Shown piece by piece: positions 1-10,068 of a stretch of DNA of 64,000 nucleotides. The position numbers were made by a program, and so were the translations under genes. Source of the stretch: Azorinus chamasolen (taxonomy: Eukaryota; Mollusca; Bivalvia; Cardiida; Solecurtidae); the NCBI GenBank assembly GCA_963576725.1, contig OY755240.1:58900633-58964632 (forward strand), given 5' to 3'. Positions within the stretch are counted from its first letter, which is position 1. Each line of letters begins with the position of its first letter. The notes beneath the pieces were generated by a model. The model was not told the DNA's origin. It ran no database searches and worked only from the letters and a program-made list of their open reading frames with translations.

Positions 1-205
1 ATGCATATAGTGTAAACCCCAGGACGAATGGTTAATAATGGAGCGCACCGATTAGGGTCTGCACTATTTGCCATGTCAATCAGTGTGGCAGGTTTTAACC
101 AACATAATTGTATTTCTTTTGCGGGAAGCCATGGACCCCTCACATAGCAAAATGGACGGGGTCTAAATTTCAGTTGGGAAGCGTTCACCTTATATAATAT
201 GGGGT

Positions 206-433
206 TTAACCCATTACCTCATAGGTTATTTTAGATTCAACCACTTTGAGTAAATCCACCGAAAAGGATCATTTACTAGGTAAAACCAAAAAAATAGAAC
301 TGTATGGTATTCAAACCATTGTGATAAATAGAGCATTTGCTGCTATAGAGTAAATGCTCTATTTATCACAATGGTTTCAAATGTTACCTATGCAGAGGCG
401 TCAAAAATGCGTCAATATGAGAGAATGGGTTAA
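206..433. mobile_element. TT2 MITE
   Basis: TTAA-bounded element. It runs from TTAACCCATTACCTCATA through the TT2 flank (AAATCCACCGAAAAGGATCA) and the hairpin at about 311-376 to GAGAATGGGTTAA. The palindrome centre has drifted (GCTGCTATAGAG). Nothing is recognised in 1-205. Confidence 0.85.
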
Positions 434-479
434 AGGGTCTATTCTGAAACACGAGCTACTTGAATACTGAAGGCTAATT

Positions 480-1016
480 GCAGTTTAGAAATTAATTCCC
501 ACGCATAATTTTAAAGCATTATGAACAACGGAAGTTTTGACTGTGACAGAGAGTGCAGGATCAGATCTATATACATGTATAGTTGAACCTCGATATCTCG
601 AACTCCGAGGGACTATACAAATTAGTTCCAGATAACGAAGTTCCGAGTTATCGAATTTCTAATCTGGATAATTTCTTAAGTTGACAGCTTAATGCAAGTG
701 TAAAGTAATGCTGAAAGCTCCTGCAGGAACTTTCAGCATTACTTTACACCTGCATTAAGCTGACACGTGTGTTTCTAGATATCCGCAGTGATACATTTAA
801 GAGCAATTATGTATTGTAAGTTTTGGGAGGACCGAAGTTTTAGTTCGAGTTATCCCGAAGTTCGAGTTATCCGAGTTCGAGATATCGAAGTTCAATTGTA
901 ATTTCATAAGCAAGCAGAGCAGACCCAGATCAGACGCCTCCTAGAGTAGCCGTCTGACCTAGGTCTACTCTGTTTGTTTACGCATGAAAAGGCGTTTATA
1001 TGAAGAAAATGGTTAA
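480..1016. mobile_element. TT1a MITE interrupted by TA3
   Basis: Degenerate TT1a copy. Its left flank (to ~577) and its hairpin with right end (901-1016, ending ATGGTTAA) are separated by a TA3 element. The hairpin is at about 908-990, with several mismatches. The left terminus is uncertain. Confidence 0.65.
578..900. mobile_element. TA3 MITE
   Basis: Terminal repeats AGTTGAACCTCGATATCTCG and its complement ending TCAATTGTA, flanked by TA. The internal hairpin GCTTAATGCAAGTGTAAAG centres on GCTCCTGCAGGA (about 690-765). It is nested in TT1a, so it is the younger insertion. Confidence 0.85.
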
Positions 1017-1054
1017 CATAGGTCGAAAGGAACCTGTATAGAAGATAACTACTT

Positions 1055-1297
1055 TTAACTCTTTACCTCATTAATATGTAAGAAATGATGACATCCTGAA
1101 TATTAATTGGAAGATTTTTATAACAGCATATGAACATAAGACTTTTATGTTTGGTCATGGCAGAAAGTGTAGAACCAGATCTATATTAATCCATAAGCAA
1201 ACAGAGCAGACCCAGATCAGACGGCTCCTGTCTGATCTGGGTCCACTCTATTTGCAATGGCGTAGAATGGCGTATAAATTTATGGAGTGAAATGTTA
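1055..1297. mobile_element. TT1a MITE
   Basis: TTAACTCTTTACCTCAT to GGAGTGAAATGTTAA. The palindrome (about 1196-1258) is shortened at its centre: one arm reads GACGGCTCCTGTCTGATC, so the centre has collapsed. Confidence 0.75.
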
Positions 1298-1720
1298 AAA
1301 TCTCAAAGATTTTAACATTTTCATTCTCTTTCACAAACTTTACACTGTCAAACAGGTTGTCTGATTTCCTCATGTTGCAGCGCAACTCTCCCACTTCCAG
1401 ATGTTATGTCTATAAGCTCGGTATATCACAGGTATACTAAACACGTGTTATACATGTGGAAAAAGGAAATTCTTCCTTGTGATCAAAATGATAACATTTG
1501 CACTCAGCATCTGTCTTATATCCTGGGCGTGTATAGTCACACCTTACAGTACCTAGAGTCATTTAGTCGGTTACAATGCCGCAAGGTTATATATGTACTA
1601 CAAACCTCTGAGTTTGAGCCTGACTTCATTCTAACAGTATATTTCAGTTAAAATCTCTACTGGCCTTTTAGACAACACAAAAAGTCATGTCCTTGTACAA
1701 TCTATGCATATACAAAATAT
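1298..1720. other. Unannotated stretch
   Basis: No repeat family or gene recognised. An 81-codon open frame at 1406-1651 shows no domain, and its composition is like its surroundings. I do not call it a gene. Confidence 0.5.
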
Positions 1721-1726
1721 ACCATC

Positions 1727-2026
1727 CGTTTGTCTGTCTGTCTATCCGTCCGTCCGTCCGCCCGCCCGCCCGCCCGCCCGCCCGCCCGCCCGCCTGTCCG
1801 TCCGTCCGTCCGTCCGTCCGTTTGTCTCCGGCTGTCCCTGTCTGTCTCTGCTTCTGTGTTTGTTTCTGTCTGTTTATATGTCTGTTTGTCGCTGTCTCTC
1901 TGCATATCTGTCTGTCTGTCTGCCTCTGCCTCTCTGTCTATGTCTGCCCGTTTCTGTCTCTGTCTGTCTGTCTGTCTGTCTGTTTCTCTGTCTCTCTGTC
2001 TCTGTCTCCCTCTCTCTCTCTGTCTG
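1727..2026. repeat. Pyrimidine-rich tetranucleotide microsatellite
   Basis: About 300 bp of TCTG, TCCG and CCCG runs: GTCTGTCTG, then CCGCCCGCCCG, then CCGTCCGTC, back to CTGTCTGTC, ending CTCTCTCTGT. The long open frames on both strands here encode Arg/Gly or Ser/Cys/Leu runs and are artefacts. Confidence 0.95.
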
Positions 2027-2089
2027 GACACCATTAAGCTACCACCTGCTCTGTTACACTTCCATGTTACTTGTGTGGATGTCATAAAG

Positions 2090-2700
2090 AAGCGAGCAAT
2101 TGAAGTATGAGGCACCACACCAACCATGAGCAAATAGACCGCAGTCATGAGCAAGTGAAGTGTGAAACTCCAGCCATGAGCAAGTGAAGTATGAGCCTCT
2201 AGCAGCAAGTGAAATACATGTTAGAGACTTCAGCCAAGAGCAAGTGAAATCTGATAATCTGATCATGAGCAAGGGACATTTGAGACTCCAGCCATGAGCG
2301 AATGAAGTAAGAGCCTTTAGCAGCAAGTGAAATACATGTATGAGACTTCAGCCACGAGCAAGTGAAATCTGAGATTTTAATCATGAGCAAGTGAAGTTTA
2401 AGACTCCAACCATGGGCAAGAGAAAGATGAGACTTCAGCCTTGAGCAAGCGAGACTATAGCAGCAAGTGAAGTATTAGACTTCAGCCATGGCCAAATGAA
2501 GTATGAGACTCCATCTATGAGCAAGCGAAGTGTGATACTTCAGGCATGAGCAAGTGAATTTTGATACTATAACAACAGGTGCAATATAAGACTTCAGTCA
2601 TAAGCAAGTAAAGTCTGAGACTTCAGTCATGAGAAAATCGTGAGCAAATTGAGTATGAGACTTCAAGCTGAGCAAATGAAGTACCTATATTAGACTCCAG
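2090..2700. repeat. Degenerate minisatellite, ~118-bp higher-order unit
   Basis: Repeated variants of GAGACTTCAGCCATGAGCAA followed by GTGAAGTATG. A larger unit recurs: the segment from about 2170 (CCAGCCATGAGCAAGTGAAG) returns at about 2288 with the same order of sub-repeats. Decay increases toward 2700. Nothing is recognised in 2701-2960. Confidence 0.85.
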
Positions 2701-2961
2701 TCCCAGCTTCATGTATTTACCAATCATGCACTACGCATCTGCCAATTTGAAGATGGCTGTTTTATCTGATTTGGAGAGGATTTGTTTCAGTGTTATACAT
2801 ACAATTTATTGTCCATGGGGAAAATTATTTTACTAAGTTCATTCAACAGTGGTATTTCATAATCTTGTTCTAGTATGGTACATGTAATTGATTTTTAATT
2901 CTTCGTAGCTATAGATATGAAGCGTGTGTAGAGTCTAATTAAAATATTGTTGCATCTACAT

Positions 2962-3384
2962 GCACAATAGAATATGTCTTTTAAAGCGGTCATCAAAAAT
3001 AGGTCTACTTATAGGCCTGCAAGGCAGGCGCTTGCTTAATGCAGGTCAAAATTATTCAGAAAGCTCCGACAGGAGCTTTCTGTATTACTTATTCCATGTA
3101 TTAAGCAACACATTCCCTCCTATAGTGACGCATTTTGGCGCCTCTGTAAGTCACATTTTGAAACCATTGTGATAAATAGAGCATTTGCTCCCGAGGAGCA
3201 AATTGCTCTATTTATCACAATTGATTTAAAAACTACACAATTCTAAATCCCTCCTTTTCTATAGTTAATGCTCCTTTTCGGTAGATCTATTCAAGAGGTT
3301 GGGTCTAAACATAGTCTTGGAAGGAATGAGTTTAGACGGCAATACTCAATAAATGAATGAGCGCTTAGGACAGGCTCTACAGTA
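2962..3384. mobile_element. TA2 MITE interrupted by TT2
   Basis: The left end resembles CAATAGAATATGTCTT. The palindrome core (about 3028-3090) centres on AAGCTCCGACAGGAGCTT. The right end is CGCTTAGGACAGGCTCTACAGTA. A TT2 copy sits in its right half. Confidence 0.75.
3107..3336. mobile_element. TT2 MITE (inverted), nested in TA2
   Basis: Hairpin at about 3160-3228, with an altered centre (GCTCCCGAGGAGC). Flank CTCCTTTTCGGTAGATCTAT to its right. The terminal TTAA motifs have decayed, suggesting an old insertion. Confidence 0.75.
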
Positions 3385-3575
3385 TCTTCTTGCAACTCAT
3401 TAGACTCATCTTTCCGAGGTTTTTGTTTGAGAAATCAAGATATTTTGATAGAACGGTATGCCTCTTATCTACTACCCAGTTGATGTTGTATTACTTTTTA
3501 TTGTAAATGAAGATTTTCAGTGAAAGATAGATACTCCTATGACGTAGAAGCCGCACCTGTACTGACAATTAACCT

Positions 3576-3959
3576 TTAACCTTTTACTAGATGACTATTC
3601 AATTAAGGAATCATGACGTTATATGAATACTAATTAGATTAGTTTTTATAATGGCATATGAACACAAATATTACCCATGGCAGAAACTGTAGATTCCTAT
3701 CTATATTATTTCATAAGCAAAAATAGCAGACCCTGAGCAGACGGCTACTATAGGAAGGCTTCTGATCTGGGTCTACTCTGTTTGCAAAGGCATATCATGG
3801 CGTATTTATGGTAGAAACTGTAGATTCCTGTCTAAATTATTTCATAAGCAAACTCAGCAGACCCTGATCAGACAGCTCCTATATGAACTGTCTGATATGG
3901 GTCTACTCTGTTTGCAAAGGCGTAGAATGGCGTATTTATGTGAGCAAAGGATTGCTTAA
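3576..3959. mobile_element. TT1a MITE with two tandem hairpins
   Basis: TTAACCTTTTACTAG to GGATTGCTTAA. An internal segment of about 130 bp (GCAGAAACTGTAGATTCC to CGTATTTATG) is duplicated in tandem, so two hairpins occur (about 3716-3790 and 3845-3920). Confidence 0.8.
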
Positions 3960-4310
3960 CCTACCTTTAAAGTATCTGCTCAAACTCTAGTGTGTTGTAT
4001 TTTCACTTACCTACGACACATTAATGCATTTTGGAAGTGTTTTTCGGAGTGAAAAGCAGCTTGAATCCTTGTGGCGACTCACCTAAACCCATGCTCTTTG
4101 CATTTTTGACCTAGTCGTGTTTAATATAGGATAAGGGTTAAGCTTAGCACGCAACGTGCATTTTTTATGTGTCATAAGCTAGGTTAACAGGTTGGCTCCA
4201 GATCAGCTGCCTAGTAAGCTGGAGTGGGGGGGGGTTAACTCAGCATCTGAACAGGATCCAAGCCTTTGGTGTCCGGTCTGTGGTTTCTCAAAAGCTTGAG
4301 CTACCCGACA
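3960..4310. other. Unannotated stretch
   Basis: No clear gene or repeat. A short G-run is present at about 4226-4235, and a TT7-like tail may lie at 4245-4310 (GGATCCAAGCC with a following TCTCAAAAGCTTGAG). Confidence 0.4.
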
Positions 4311-4538
4311 TTAACCGTTTCACCGCCAATGTCGCATAAATGCACTACGGCAAATAGTGCAGTCCCAGATCAGACGCCGCCCTTAATCAGGGCACTTTTT
4401 GTCTCAATCTCTATTTAAATATATGTGCTCTGTTCCTTTGAAATTTGCATTTATTTATCTCTTTTCCTTATTTTACCGAATTATTTAACAAACTTGGATT
4501 GCAGACGACAATTAGAAATTTGGCGCCGAAAGGGTTAT
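4311..4538. mobile_element. TT6 MITE, truncated hairpin
   Basis: TTAACCGTTTCACCGCCAATG through CAAATAGTGCAGTCCC to GCCGAAAGGGTTAT. Compared with the copy at 38051-38293, one hairpin arm is mostly deleted (GCCGCCC then GGGCACTTTTTGTC). Confidence 0.75.
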
Positions 4539-4579
4539 AGACCTCCTTTTTATAGACATAAATACGTGAAACGAGTGTA

Positions 4580-4645
4580 CTGATATTTGCAAACAGTGTA
4601 GACGGCTCCTAGAGAAGTCCTCTGGTCAGGATCTGTGCTGTTTGT
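4580..4645. repeat. Degenerate TTAA-family hairpin
   Basis: TTTGCAAACAGTGTAGACGG opposed by GTCAGGATCTGTGCTGTTTG, with a poorly conserved centre. No element ends could be placed. Confidence 0.45.
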
Positions 4646-4862
4646 AATTCAAAATCATCTGGCAAATGTGAGTCCTTCAGACAGAATGTACATTATATTT
4701 AAACACCGGTGGGCAATTCCACTTTCAGTATTCAGCACTAAAGGTCTAATAAACCTGTGGGCGTGGTATACATTCCGTTCCTGATAAGAAAGCTGATTTA
4801 TCATTTGGATAAAAAAAAGATTTCTTCCCTCACTTACTGTATCCAACCGAATTGGAATAAAG

Positions 4863-5061
4863 TACAGTAGAACGTCTTAAGCCTTCAGTCATTTATTGAG
4901 CATAGGCAGCAGGTGGTTACTTAATGCATGTCAAAAGTAATACAGAAAGCTCCTCTATGTATTACTTTTGACCTGCATTAAGCTACCACCTGCCTTACAG
5001 ACCCATAACTTGCCTTACAATCCCTCTTGTTTGATGGTCGCTTAAGACAGTTTCTACTGTA
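4863..5061. mobile_element. TA2 MITE
   Basis: TACAGTAGAACGTCTTAAG to CTTAAGACAGTTTCTACTGTA. The palindrome lies at about 4918-4990 (CTTAATGCATGTCAAAAGTA), with an asymmetrically deleted centre. Confidence 0.85.
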
Positions 5062-5095
5062 TTATGCTTTGAACTTGCTTAGAGAAAAGTCTTTA

Positions 5096-5276
5096 CAACC
5101 CTTCTCCCGCTAGCATCGACTTGTCTCGCATTTTCAAACAGCATGGGCCCAGATGAGACACCGAGTAACACGGCGTCTCATCAGGATCCGAGCGTTTTGA
5201 CACTCGGTCAGTCATTTCTCAAACGCTTGTTTCAACCGGAAGCAGTTAAAATTGCACCATCCTCAAATGTGAGTAG
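5096..5276. mobile_element. TT7 fragment
   Basis: CCCTTCTCCCGCTAGCATCG, then a hairpin (about 5134-5200) with arm GGGCCCAGATGAGACACCG and centre GAGTAACACGG, then GGTCAGTCATTTCTCAAACG. It stops where TT2 begins. Confidence 0.6.
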
Positions 5277-5497
5277 ACATCCTCATAGGCTATTTTTAGA
5301 TCCAACCTATTTGAATAAATCTACCGAAAAGGAGCATTAACTAGAAAAAAGGAAAATTTTAGAATTTTGTACTTTGAAACCATTGTGATAAGTAGAGCAT
5401 TTGCTCCTATAGGAGCAAATGCTCTACTTATCACAATGGTTTCACCAGGTGACTTTTGCAGAGGCGTCAAAAGACGTCAATATGGCGGAATGGGTTA
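5277..5497. mobile_element. TT2 MITE
   Basis: A perfect-arm hairpin at about 5375-5442 centred on GCTCCTATAGGAGC, where both arms carry the variant GTGATAAGTAGAGC. Such paired change implies recent arm homogenisation. It ends GGAATGGGTTAA. Confidence 0.85.
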
Positions 5498-5970
5498 ATA
5501 CAACGGGTTAAGGGGTTACTTTCCAACGAAATGTTTTGTTATCTACATTCTGCCAACATTGCGCCAAACGATATATATAGGAAACAGGAGATATTTGCTG
5601 CAGACGACAATGTTACACACAAAGAGGAACCCCTTTGTCTTGAATGAAATGCACAGCGGTTCTTTTTATCAGATGCACGTTATGCTATTAGTCGGAATTC
5701 CTCGGATTTATTCATCAAATATGACAGACTAGCTCGATAACTATGCGAGCTGTAGGTGTCGATGCATATTTCGTATTCCCAAGCTCTGTGTAATACCTTA
5801 TTACTTTGCAAACAGATTAATTAAATACATCCCAGCTGCGTTGTTTGATCAGGATCAACACCATTTGAAATTAATTAGAATATCTACACCTTTTCAATGA
5901 AGACGCAGGTGAGACGCTGCCTATATATATATATATAGTTCGATTCTTGGTTGGATATTTTATTTCCATC
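5498..5970. other. Unannotated stretch
   Basis: No gene or known repeat recognised. A (TA)n tract lies at about 5923-5937. Confidence 0.45.
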
Positions 5971-6178
5971 TACAGTTAAACCTCTCTGTAACGGCCATTA
6001 AATTGTGCTAATTAGTTGGTATTTAGGGTAGGTGGCTGCTTAAAGCAAGGTGAAAGTAAAACAGAACGCTCCTATAGGAGCGTTCTGTTTTACTTTCACT
6101 TTGCTTTAAGCAGCCGCCTACCTTTAACACAAAATACTTTATGTAATTTAGTGGCCGTTATAGAGAGGTTTTACTGTA
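5971..6178. mobile_element. TA1 MITE
   Basis: TACAGTTAAACCTCTCTGTAA to AGAGAGGTTTTACTGTA, 208 bp. The long palindrome (about 6035-6120, arm GCTTAAAGCAAGGTGAAAG) centres exactly on GCTCCTATAGGAGC. This is close to the family consensus. Confidence 0.92.
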
Positions 6179-6571
6179 TATAATACTGGCAATTGAGTCG
6201 GTTACAAGTTCTTGGATTGGTTCTACAGTATTCGCAAAACACACAAAGTCCTTTAGATACAACTTTTCTTCTCATATAAGAGGTTCACCTGTTCATGCGT
6301 CCCGCGAAAATGTGTACATTGATATCGGTTAAGAATGGAAACCTTGGAAAAGAGGAATGGACGGTATATAAACATCATCTACACTGCTTGCCACTCATTG
6401 TCTGAAATATCATACCATTTAAAATTGATAAACCGTGTAGATAATGATACCATGGTATATATAGCCGAGTATTGATGAAATAATACATAATTCTTTTACA
6501 AACATCGTGTTCACCATAAACTATAACTGATGATTATTGATTTCTGATAGGACTCATTTCGTGGTTAACCT
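6179..6571. other. Unannotated stretch
   Basis: No feature recognised. It contains AT-rich sequence without long open frames or palindromes. Confidence 0.4.
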
Positions 6572-6787
6572 TTAACCCTTTACCTCATAGGCTATTTTTT
6601 ACCTCATATTTGAATAAATCTACCGAAAAGGAACATTAACTAGGGAAAAGGAAAATTTTAGAATTTCGTAGTTTGAAACCATTGTGATAAATAGAGCATT
6701 TGCTCCTATAGGAGCAAATGCTCTATTTATCACAATGGTTTCATTTACAGAGTCGTCAAAAGTCGTCAATATGAGGGAATGGGTTAA
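6572..6787. mobile_element. TT2 MITE
   Basis: TTAACCCTTTACCTCATAGG to GAGGGAATGGGTTAA. Perfect hairpin at about 6676-6743. The 80-codon open frame across the hairpin is a repeat artefact. Confidence 0.9.
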
Positions 6788-6959
6788 GATGGTTATCCAG
6801 ATAATTCACAGACTATGCAAAGGGTATCCAATCAAGGTCGATCACACCCATCTGACCGTATTCAGGTTGAAGAGACATAAGCAACTTTCTGAGCAAATAA
6901 TATCATTGCATTGCAAACGATGTTGAGCCAGATTAGACATTATGTACAGTAGAGCATGT

Positions 6960-7210
6960 CATAACCCTTTCCCTGTTCTATGTTTAGTCCAAATTTCAAT
7001 ACCTACTGAATATTCATGAGCAAATAAGTTATAACGAAATATGTAAGGTGGAATAGTGTAGCCATTTAAGAAACTAAAAAAAAGGAACTTTCAAATTCCA
7101 CAAGCAAACAGAGTAGACCCTGATCAGACGGCTCCTCTTGGAGCCGTCTGATCTGGGTCTACTGTGTTTGCAAATACGGGAAAACACGTTTATATGAGGG
7201 AAAGGGTTAA
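6960..7210. mobile_element. TT1b MITE nested in TA2
   Basis: ATAACCCTTTCCCTGTTC to GAGGGAAAGGGTTAA. Hairpin at about 7101-7170, centre GCTCCTCTTGGAGC. The TTAA at the right end continues straight into TA2 sequence. Confidence 0.9.
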
Positions 7211-7332
7211 GCGGTCAGCATAACGAGGTCTAATTATTGGACTGTAAGACAGGCGGTAGCTTAATGCATGTGAAAAGTGATTCCGAAAGCTCCTATATTA
7301 CTTTTGCCACGCATTAAGTAACCACTTGCTTC

Positions 7333-7582
7333 TTAACCCTTCTCTTGCTGAATTTTAAAATATATTTCTCCTTCTTGACCCATGCCCTGTTGTATAATTA
7401 CATATATCTTCAATGTGTACACGTATTTCGCTGTGCAATCACTGCTGTGGAGTGCATTGGTTGCAAAATCAATTTGTAAATAGTGCAGACCCTGATGAGA
7501 CAGCTCCTGCAGGAGCTGTCTCATCTGGGTCTTCACTATTTACAGGTACGTATATTGACGTGAATAGCAAGCGAAGGGTTAA
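7333..7582. mobile_element. TT3 MITE nested in TA2
   Basis: TTAACCCTTCTCTTGCTG to AGCAAGCGAAGGGTTAA. Hairpin at about 7476-7543, arm GTAAATAGTGCAGACCC, perfect centre GCTCCTGCAGGAGC. 250 bp. Confidence 0.9.
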
Positions 7583-7636
7583 GACTCCTATGTTCAATAC
7601 ACGGATAGCTGCGTAAGACATTTTCAACTGTACAAT

Positions 7637-7940
7637 GCGTCCATGTCAAACAGTGCAGATCCTGTGACTATGCATCTGGTCTAGTTTTACACTGTTTTAA
7701 TTTTTTTTTAAAAAAACAAAACAAAGATCCCTTGTTTCCCAGAGAGCGACTCAAATATGCAATCTTTCGATACGACGACTGGAGAACGATATTGGCAGTG
7801 AAGGTCATGTTTTTGCATGTAACATAGGCATCATTTGTCAGAGCAGACACTTGCACACAAATAATCAATGGCGCCTTGAATATGTACATCTACATGCATA
7901 CTGTTTCGCGTATCTGAAATTGTCGTCTGCTTCGAATATA
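7637..7940. other. Unannotated stretch
   Basis: A weak hairpin remnant (GTCAAACAGTGCAGATCC against TAGTTTTACACTGTTTT) at 7645-7700, then nothing recognisable. A 73-codon open frame here has no features. Confidence 0.4.
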
Positions 7941-8105
7941 TACAGTAAAACTTATCTTAAGCGGCCATTTATTTATTGAATATAGAAGGCTTTAATAAAT
8001 GGTGGTTAATTAATATGGCAAAAATAATGGAGAAAGCTCAGGGGACTACAAGAGCTTTCTGAATTATTTTTGACCTGCATTAAGCTACCAACAGACTTCA
8101 TTACC
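7941..8105. mobile_element. TA2 fragment
   Basis: TACAGTAAAACTTATCTTAAG at the left; a degraded hairpin near 8008-8085 (GAAAGCTC against GAGCTTTC). The right half is replaced by TT2. Confidence 0.65.
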
Positions 8106-8316
8106 TATAACCCATTCCCTCATATGCTATCTTTAGATCCAACCTCTTTGAATTAATCTACCAAACAGGGGCATTAACAATAGAAAAAGAGAATTTTGGA
8201 AGTGTGTAGTTTTGAAACCATTGTGATAAACAGAGCATTTGCTCCTATGGGAGCAAATGCTCTATTTATCACAATGGTTTCACAAAGTGACTTTTACAGG
8301 GGCGTAGAATAGTTTA
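8106..8316. mobile_element. TT2 MITE
   Basis: ATAACCCATTCCCTCATATG to AGAATAGTTTAAT. Hairpin at about 8212-8281, centre GCTCCTATGGGAGC, with one GATAAACAG arm variant. Confidence 0.8.
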
Positions 8317-8321
8317 ATCAT

Positions 8322-8529
8322 TCACAGTAGAGCCTGTTTTAAACGACTATTCATTATTGATCATAGGAGACATAAAAAGCAGGCGGTTGCTTAATGCAGG
8401 GCAAAAGTGATACAGAAAGCTCCTATAGGAGCTTTCTGTATCACATTTGTCTTGCGTTAAGCTAACATCTGTTTTAAAAACCCCAGATTTAAGCCTCTTT
8501 TAATGGTCGTTTCAGACAGGTCCTTCTGT
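8322..8529. mobile_element. TA2 MITE
   Basis: CAGTAGAGCCTGTTTTAAACG to GTTTCAGACAGGTCCTTCTG. The palindrome at about 8387-8462 centres on AAGCTCCTATAGGAGCTT. Confidence 0.85.
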
Positions 8530-8608
8530 TCTTGCTTTACTTGTCTTTGTAAATAGATGGAGCGGTCTGTATTACCGTTCCTTCTTCACGTGTTTTAAGG
8601 GTATCCGT

Positions 8609-8845
8609 TTAACCCTCTTAATCATTCTTCCATAAATATGCCTTTCTACGCCTCTGTAAAAGTCACTTTTTGAAACCATTGTGATAAATAGAGCATTTGC
8701 TCCTAAAGAGCAAATGCTCTATTTATCACAATGGTTTCAGAACTAAAAAAATATAAAATTTAACTTTTCTCTAGTCAATGCTCCTTTTCGGTAGATTTAT
8801 TCAAAGAGGTTGGATCTAAAAATAGCCTATCAGGTAATGGGTTAA
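8609..8845. mobile_element. TT2 MITE (inverted)
   Basis: TTAACCCTCTTAATCATTC to GGTAATGGGTTAA. Hairpin at about 8675-8740, with a centre two bases short (GCTCCTAAAGAGC). Flank CTCCTTTTCGGTAGATTTAT to its right. Confidence 0.85.
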
Positions 8846-8959
8846 GGGCCACAATAAATTAACCCTTCCCACGATGAAAACATAATGTTTGCCTTATCTC
8901 TGTTCTGCTGAACTTTTTATTGACTTCTGAGCCATTCAAGCAAATGAGATACTACTGAC

Positions 8960-9035
8960 AAATACATGTAGTTTGGATCCAGATGAGATACTGTGTTACT
9001 CGGCGTCTGCGTTGGATCCAAACTGTTTGCAATTG
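8960..9035. repeat. TT4-like hairpin remnant
   Basis: GTTTGGATCCAGATGAGATAC opposed by GCGTTGGATCCAAACTGTTTG. The ends are not definable. Confidence 0.55.
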
Positions 9036-9090
9036 CCAGTACTGGCCGCGCGTAGCATCACGATAACCTATGCAAACAGTTTGCATACCC

Positions 9091-9194
9091 AAATACTAAA
9101 ATCGTCATTTCTCTATCAAACCCTATGCAATGACTACTCTTTAGAATCGTCTAGGAGAGACGATTCTAAAGAGTGGTTCTAGTATATGGTTTGG
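9091..9194. repeat. Hairpin family J
   Basis: CAAACCCTATGCAATGACTAC pairs with GTGGTTCTAGTATATGGTTTG around GAATCGTCTaggaGAGACGATTC. The flank CCAAATACTAAAATCGTCAT recurs near 15160, 18790, 41860 and 58795. It is unlike the TT and TA cores. Confidence 0.7.
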
Positions 9195-9219
9195 TCTGGG
9201 GATCTGTTTAGTTATTGAA

Positions 9220-9592
9220 TACAGTGCCCCCTCTCTACAGCGACATCCTTTGGGATACGAAGATTGTATGTGTTGTTCAGAGGGAGTTGTTATAGGGAGG
9301 GAAAATCAAACATAATTAGCTTGTTTGCAGATCCCCAGATATATTTATAAGGTTATTTCGAGAACTAAAACCGTTATGCCTCTATCAAACCCTATGTTGT
9401 GACCACTCTTTAGAATCGTCACAAAGTGACGATTCTAAAGAGTGGTCACAACATAGGGTTTCATGGGGGCATAAAGAAAATACGATGGACAAAAGTTGTT
9501 TCTGGAGCCTTGTTGTTTCGGAGACAGTGACATGCGTTGTTGTAAGGAGGGAATCGTTATTGGGAGGGTCGTTGTAGGGAGGGAGCACTGTA
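9220..9592. mobile_element. TA4 MITE containing a J hairpin
   Basis: The termini TACAGTGCCCCCTCTCTACAG and GTTGTAGGGAGGGAGCACTGTA form inverted repeats, with TA on both sides. The interior includes a J-type palindrome (9392-9462) with TTTAGAATCGTC arms. Confidence 0.75.
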
Positions 9593-9599
9593 TAGCATT

Positions 9600-9710
9600 T
9601 TTAAAAAGCAGATGGTCGCTTAGTGCAGGGCAAAAGTAATGCAGAAAGCTCCCTTATAGACCCACAATTAAACCCTTTGTTAAAGGCCGTTTAAGACGGG
9701 TTCTACTGTA
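9600..9710. mobile_element. TA2 fragment (right part)
   Basis: Half hairpin GCAGGGCAAAAGTAATGC followed directly by the right flank and GGCCGTTTAAGACGGGTTC to CTGTA. The other arm is deleted. Confidence 0.6.
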
Positions 9711-10068
9711 CTTAATTTTTGATCTGCAACTAAACTGTTTCCATCACTCAATGTTACACGGACCGGACCGTTAATAAATCATTTAACACTACGCAATTTT
9801 CGTCCCTAAAATTTATCATCTGCTACAAATGGCTCCAAGTTTTGTTTTTTCCTAAACCATGTACAGACTATCTGGAGTCTCATCTGGTTCAACAATGTTT
9901 GCATAGTTCATCAAATACCCACCACTAACATTCAAAAGAATTTGATAAGGATAGGTTTATTGGCAAAGAGAAAAGCTTATCTAATCCCCCATAGATCTGC
10001 TCTGACTGTAATGTGAATTCTACAAAACCAATAAGCCAGGTCATGTTTATTGGCTGAAGGATTACAAA
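9711..10068. other. Unannotated stretch
   Basis: No gene seen. A weak TT4-like trace occurs at 9865-9905 (TGGAGTCTCATCTGGTTC then GTTTGCATAG). Confidence 0.35.

Larger units (their letters stand above)
6945..7636. mobile_element. TA2 MITE carrying two TTAA insertions
   Basis: The left end TACAGTAGAGCATGTC is broken at its own TTAA by TT1b and resumes as TTAAGCGGTCAGCAT. The TA2 hairpin is at about 7255-7320. The right half is broken again at CTTAAGACTCC by TT3 and resumes at 7579. The right terminus (to about 7636) is decayed. Confidence 0.8.

Noticed and set aside
1687..2208. Overlapping 116-168 codon frames on both strands.
   Set aside because: They translate a (TCTG)n/(CCCG)n microsatellite into low-complexity Arg/Gly or Ser/Cys/Leu runs.
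6684..6926. Frames of 60-80 codons spanning MITE hairpins (for example 7413, 20752, 31907, 35164, 58895).
   Set aside because: They recur wherever the same palindrome occurs and follow the repeat, not a gene. No domain or consistent start.
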